64,000 nt of DNA, taken from Gavia stellata. Taxonomy: Eukaryota; Chordata; Aves; Gaviiformes; Gaviidae. The stretch is taken from NCBI RefSeq assembly GCF_030936135.1, contig NC_082595.1:64036716-64100715 (forward strand). The letters are read 5' to 3'. Positions 62,542 to 64,000 of this stretch are shown here, one piece after another; the stretch's first letter is position 1; each line of letters begins with the position of its first letter. Both the position numbers and the translations under genes were made by a program. The notes under the pieces are model-generated. The model ran no database searches. It was not told where the DNA came from and saw nothing but the letters and a program-made list of their open reading frames with translations.

Positions 62542-64000
62542 GTAAGGGGCGCTCCTGCCGCCGTCTGTCGGCAGCACCGAGGTGGGGGACGGCCCTGCGG
62601 CGGGGAGGCCGGCGGGCAGCGAGCGAGCGAGCGGCCGGAGGGGCGGTTTACCTGGGCGGCGGCGGCGGCGGCGGGTGCCTCCGACTGGCTGCGGGCAGCA
62701 GGCGCCAGCGTCGTCGGGTCCCTCTGCCTCCGGGGCCGGGGGTCCCGCCGGCGGCGGCGGCAGGAGAGGTGGGCGCCGGGCTCCGTGCTGGACCTGCCCT
62801 GCCGCCGGCGACCGGGGGGCCGCGCCCCCTGCCCTGGCCCCTGCCTTCCCCTGTCGGGGGCTCGCAGGGTTTCGCTGCGGGCGCAGCTGCCGGGCGCGGT
62901 CCTGCCCGCCCCGGTCACAGCCCCGACGCGCGCCCGGGGAGCGGGGGCTCCGCTGTTGTCCTTCCCGCGGGCAGGCGCTGCCTTGGAAATGGCCCCTTGT
63001 GGGGCAAAGGGGCGGGTTGCTTGGGTTGCTTGTTTTTATTTTTTTTTTTAATGTTTCGATGGGTTCGGTGTTTGCACGTTGTGGGCTAAAATGAAGCTTC
63101 GGAGGCACGGCTGGAAAGCGGGGCTGCAGGGTGGCACTGTGCTTGCGTCCCTCACCTCGGGCTTTCTGCGCATCTCTGTGCAATGTAATCAAAACGGAGA
63201 GCGAGCTGAAACACGCTTAACAAACTTCCAGTGCCATAGTACAGCTATGCTGCTGTTATGTTGAGCGTGTGTAAGAGTATTTCTCATGGTATGGATGTTT
63301 TTGTTAACTATGCAGAATGGAAATGTTGTTAAATTTTCTCTAGAATGAAGCGTAGAGTGAGACTAACAAATTTCTGTGGTTAATGACACGTTTAATGGAA
63401 ATGAACTTGCCCCAAAGAGCATATTGAAATACATCTTTTCTTATGCCACTTTCCCATTCACTCCTACTTCATTATAAAAAGGAAATTGGTAACTTAAACT
63501 GTAATTAACTTAATTATGCTAGCACTAATAGTTTGTCTTCAGCTCACAAAAGCAAAGAAACTGACTGTCTAGATTCTCTATGAAGCTTTTGTGCTACAAG
63601 GCCATAGAAAAGTAGTTGAAGTTCTGCAGATATGATTTGAAAAAAGTAATCAAGCTTTTGTCAGTTTTTTTTCTTTAGAGTCACAAAATCCATCTACATA
63701 AATGATGGACTATAAAGTTGCAATGACTGTAAAGTTGTACAAACATATTCAAACAAAGCTTTTAGAAGCTCGCTTGAATAATGTTGAACCGTAAAGCTGT
63801 GAGATATGACTAATCTCAGTAAAGTGGATGACAAGGTGAGTGGGACACTGCATTGTCCCGTATCAGTTTGGCTCACCTGTTCTCCCACTAGAACCAACTG
63901 CTTTGAAATTTTCTTCTACGTCTATCTTCTGTGAGTGTTGTGTAGGTATACATAAAACCCCCATTTTTTTTAAAGAAATCTTTGTGTCTGAAGATTTAGG
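62542..64000 (+). other. BVES: BVES inferred intron 1 (runs off the window)
   Basis: The island continues to about 63010 and then gives way to AT-rich intronic sequence. No acceptor followed by a Popeye-family coding exon is recognised before 64000. Confidence 0.5.

Larger units (their letters stand above)
62230..63010 (+). promoter_or_regulatory. BVES: CpG island, inferred BVES (POPDC1) promoter
   Basis: About 0.8 kb of dense CpG DNA with GC boxes, a GGC-repeat stretch (62654-62673) and short GAGC repeats (about 62618-62634). It contains the shared promoter core, the CCTATTTTAG element and a splice donor at 62542. BVES is the next gene after POPDC3 on this strand in vertebrates, so this is inferred to be its promoter. 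No BVES coding exon is visible before the window ends, consistent with a non-coding first exon. Long open frames on both strands (62361-63089 plus, 62419-63192 minus) are GC artefacts. Confidence 0.7.

Noticed and set aside
62361-63192. Long open frames of 242 codons (plus) and 257 codons (minus) in the second CpG island
   Set aside because: Both strands are open because CpG-rich DNA lacks stop codons. The products are low-complexity Arg/Pro/Gly/Ala sequence and the plus frame crosses a clear splice donor.
62542-64000. BVES coding exon inside the window
   Set aside because: No acceptor followed by recognisable Popeye-family N-terminal sequence is present before the window ends.

Overview
This is a 64 kb piece of a vertebrate nuclear genome, almost certainly from a bird. 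The evidence is sparse coding exons with canonical GT/AG introns, CpG-island promoters, and CR1 LINE fragments ending in the avian ATTCTGTGATTCTGTG or ATTCTATGATTCTATG tail. No bacterial gene, operon, CRISPR array, RNA gene or intact virus was seen.

Layout, all genes on the + strand. (1) 1-3475: the last two coding exons and 3' UTR of PREP (prolyl endopeptidase). They carry the active-site Trp, Asp and His; the Ser exon lies before the window. (2) 3476-36238: about 33 kb of intergenic DNA with CR1 copies, a 148-bp (TTCCC)n array, decayed older repeats and no supported gene. (3) 35880-36870: a CpG island holding the inferred non-coding first exon of POPDC3. (4) 36481-50607: POPDC3, with a 9.4-kb first intron, three coding exons (46128-46618, 48470-48578, 49478-49798; 306 codons plus stop) and poly(A) signals near 50.6 kb. 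(5) 50608-62229: intergenic DNA with another CR1 and AT-rich sequence, including a perfect 18-bp GATA-site palindrome 2 kb before the next island. (6) 62230-63010: a second CpG island with a non-coding first exon and splice donor. By position and strand this is the promoter of BVES (POPDC1), whose coding exons would lie past the right edge. The order PREP-POPDC3-BVES matches the vertebrate arrangement that I know from human 6q21.

The most unusual observation is that the two CpG islands, 26 kb apart, share a nearly identical core. 36239-36373 matches 62310-62444 with 3 mismatches in 135 bp, followed by a second shared block ending in the same splice donor. BVES and POPDC3 are ancient paralogues, so near-identity of non-coding promoter DNA suggests recent gene conversion or duplication, or strong joint constraint. 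Both copies carry the same CArG/TATA-like element (CCTATTTTAG). The two genes encode Popeye-domain cAMP-binding membrane proteins of heart and skeletal muscle, so a shared promoter core could help co-regulate them.

Apart from that, the window is ordinary avian intergenic and intronic sequence. Most long open frames fall in repeats, in GC-rich islands or antisense to exons, and are not called as genes. I did not find an undescribed enzymatic or defence system here.
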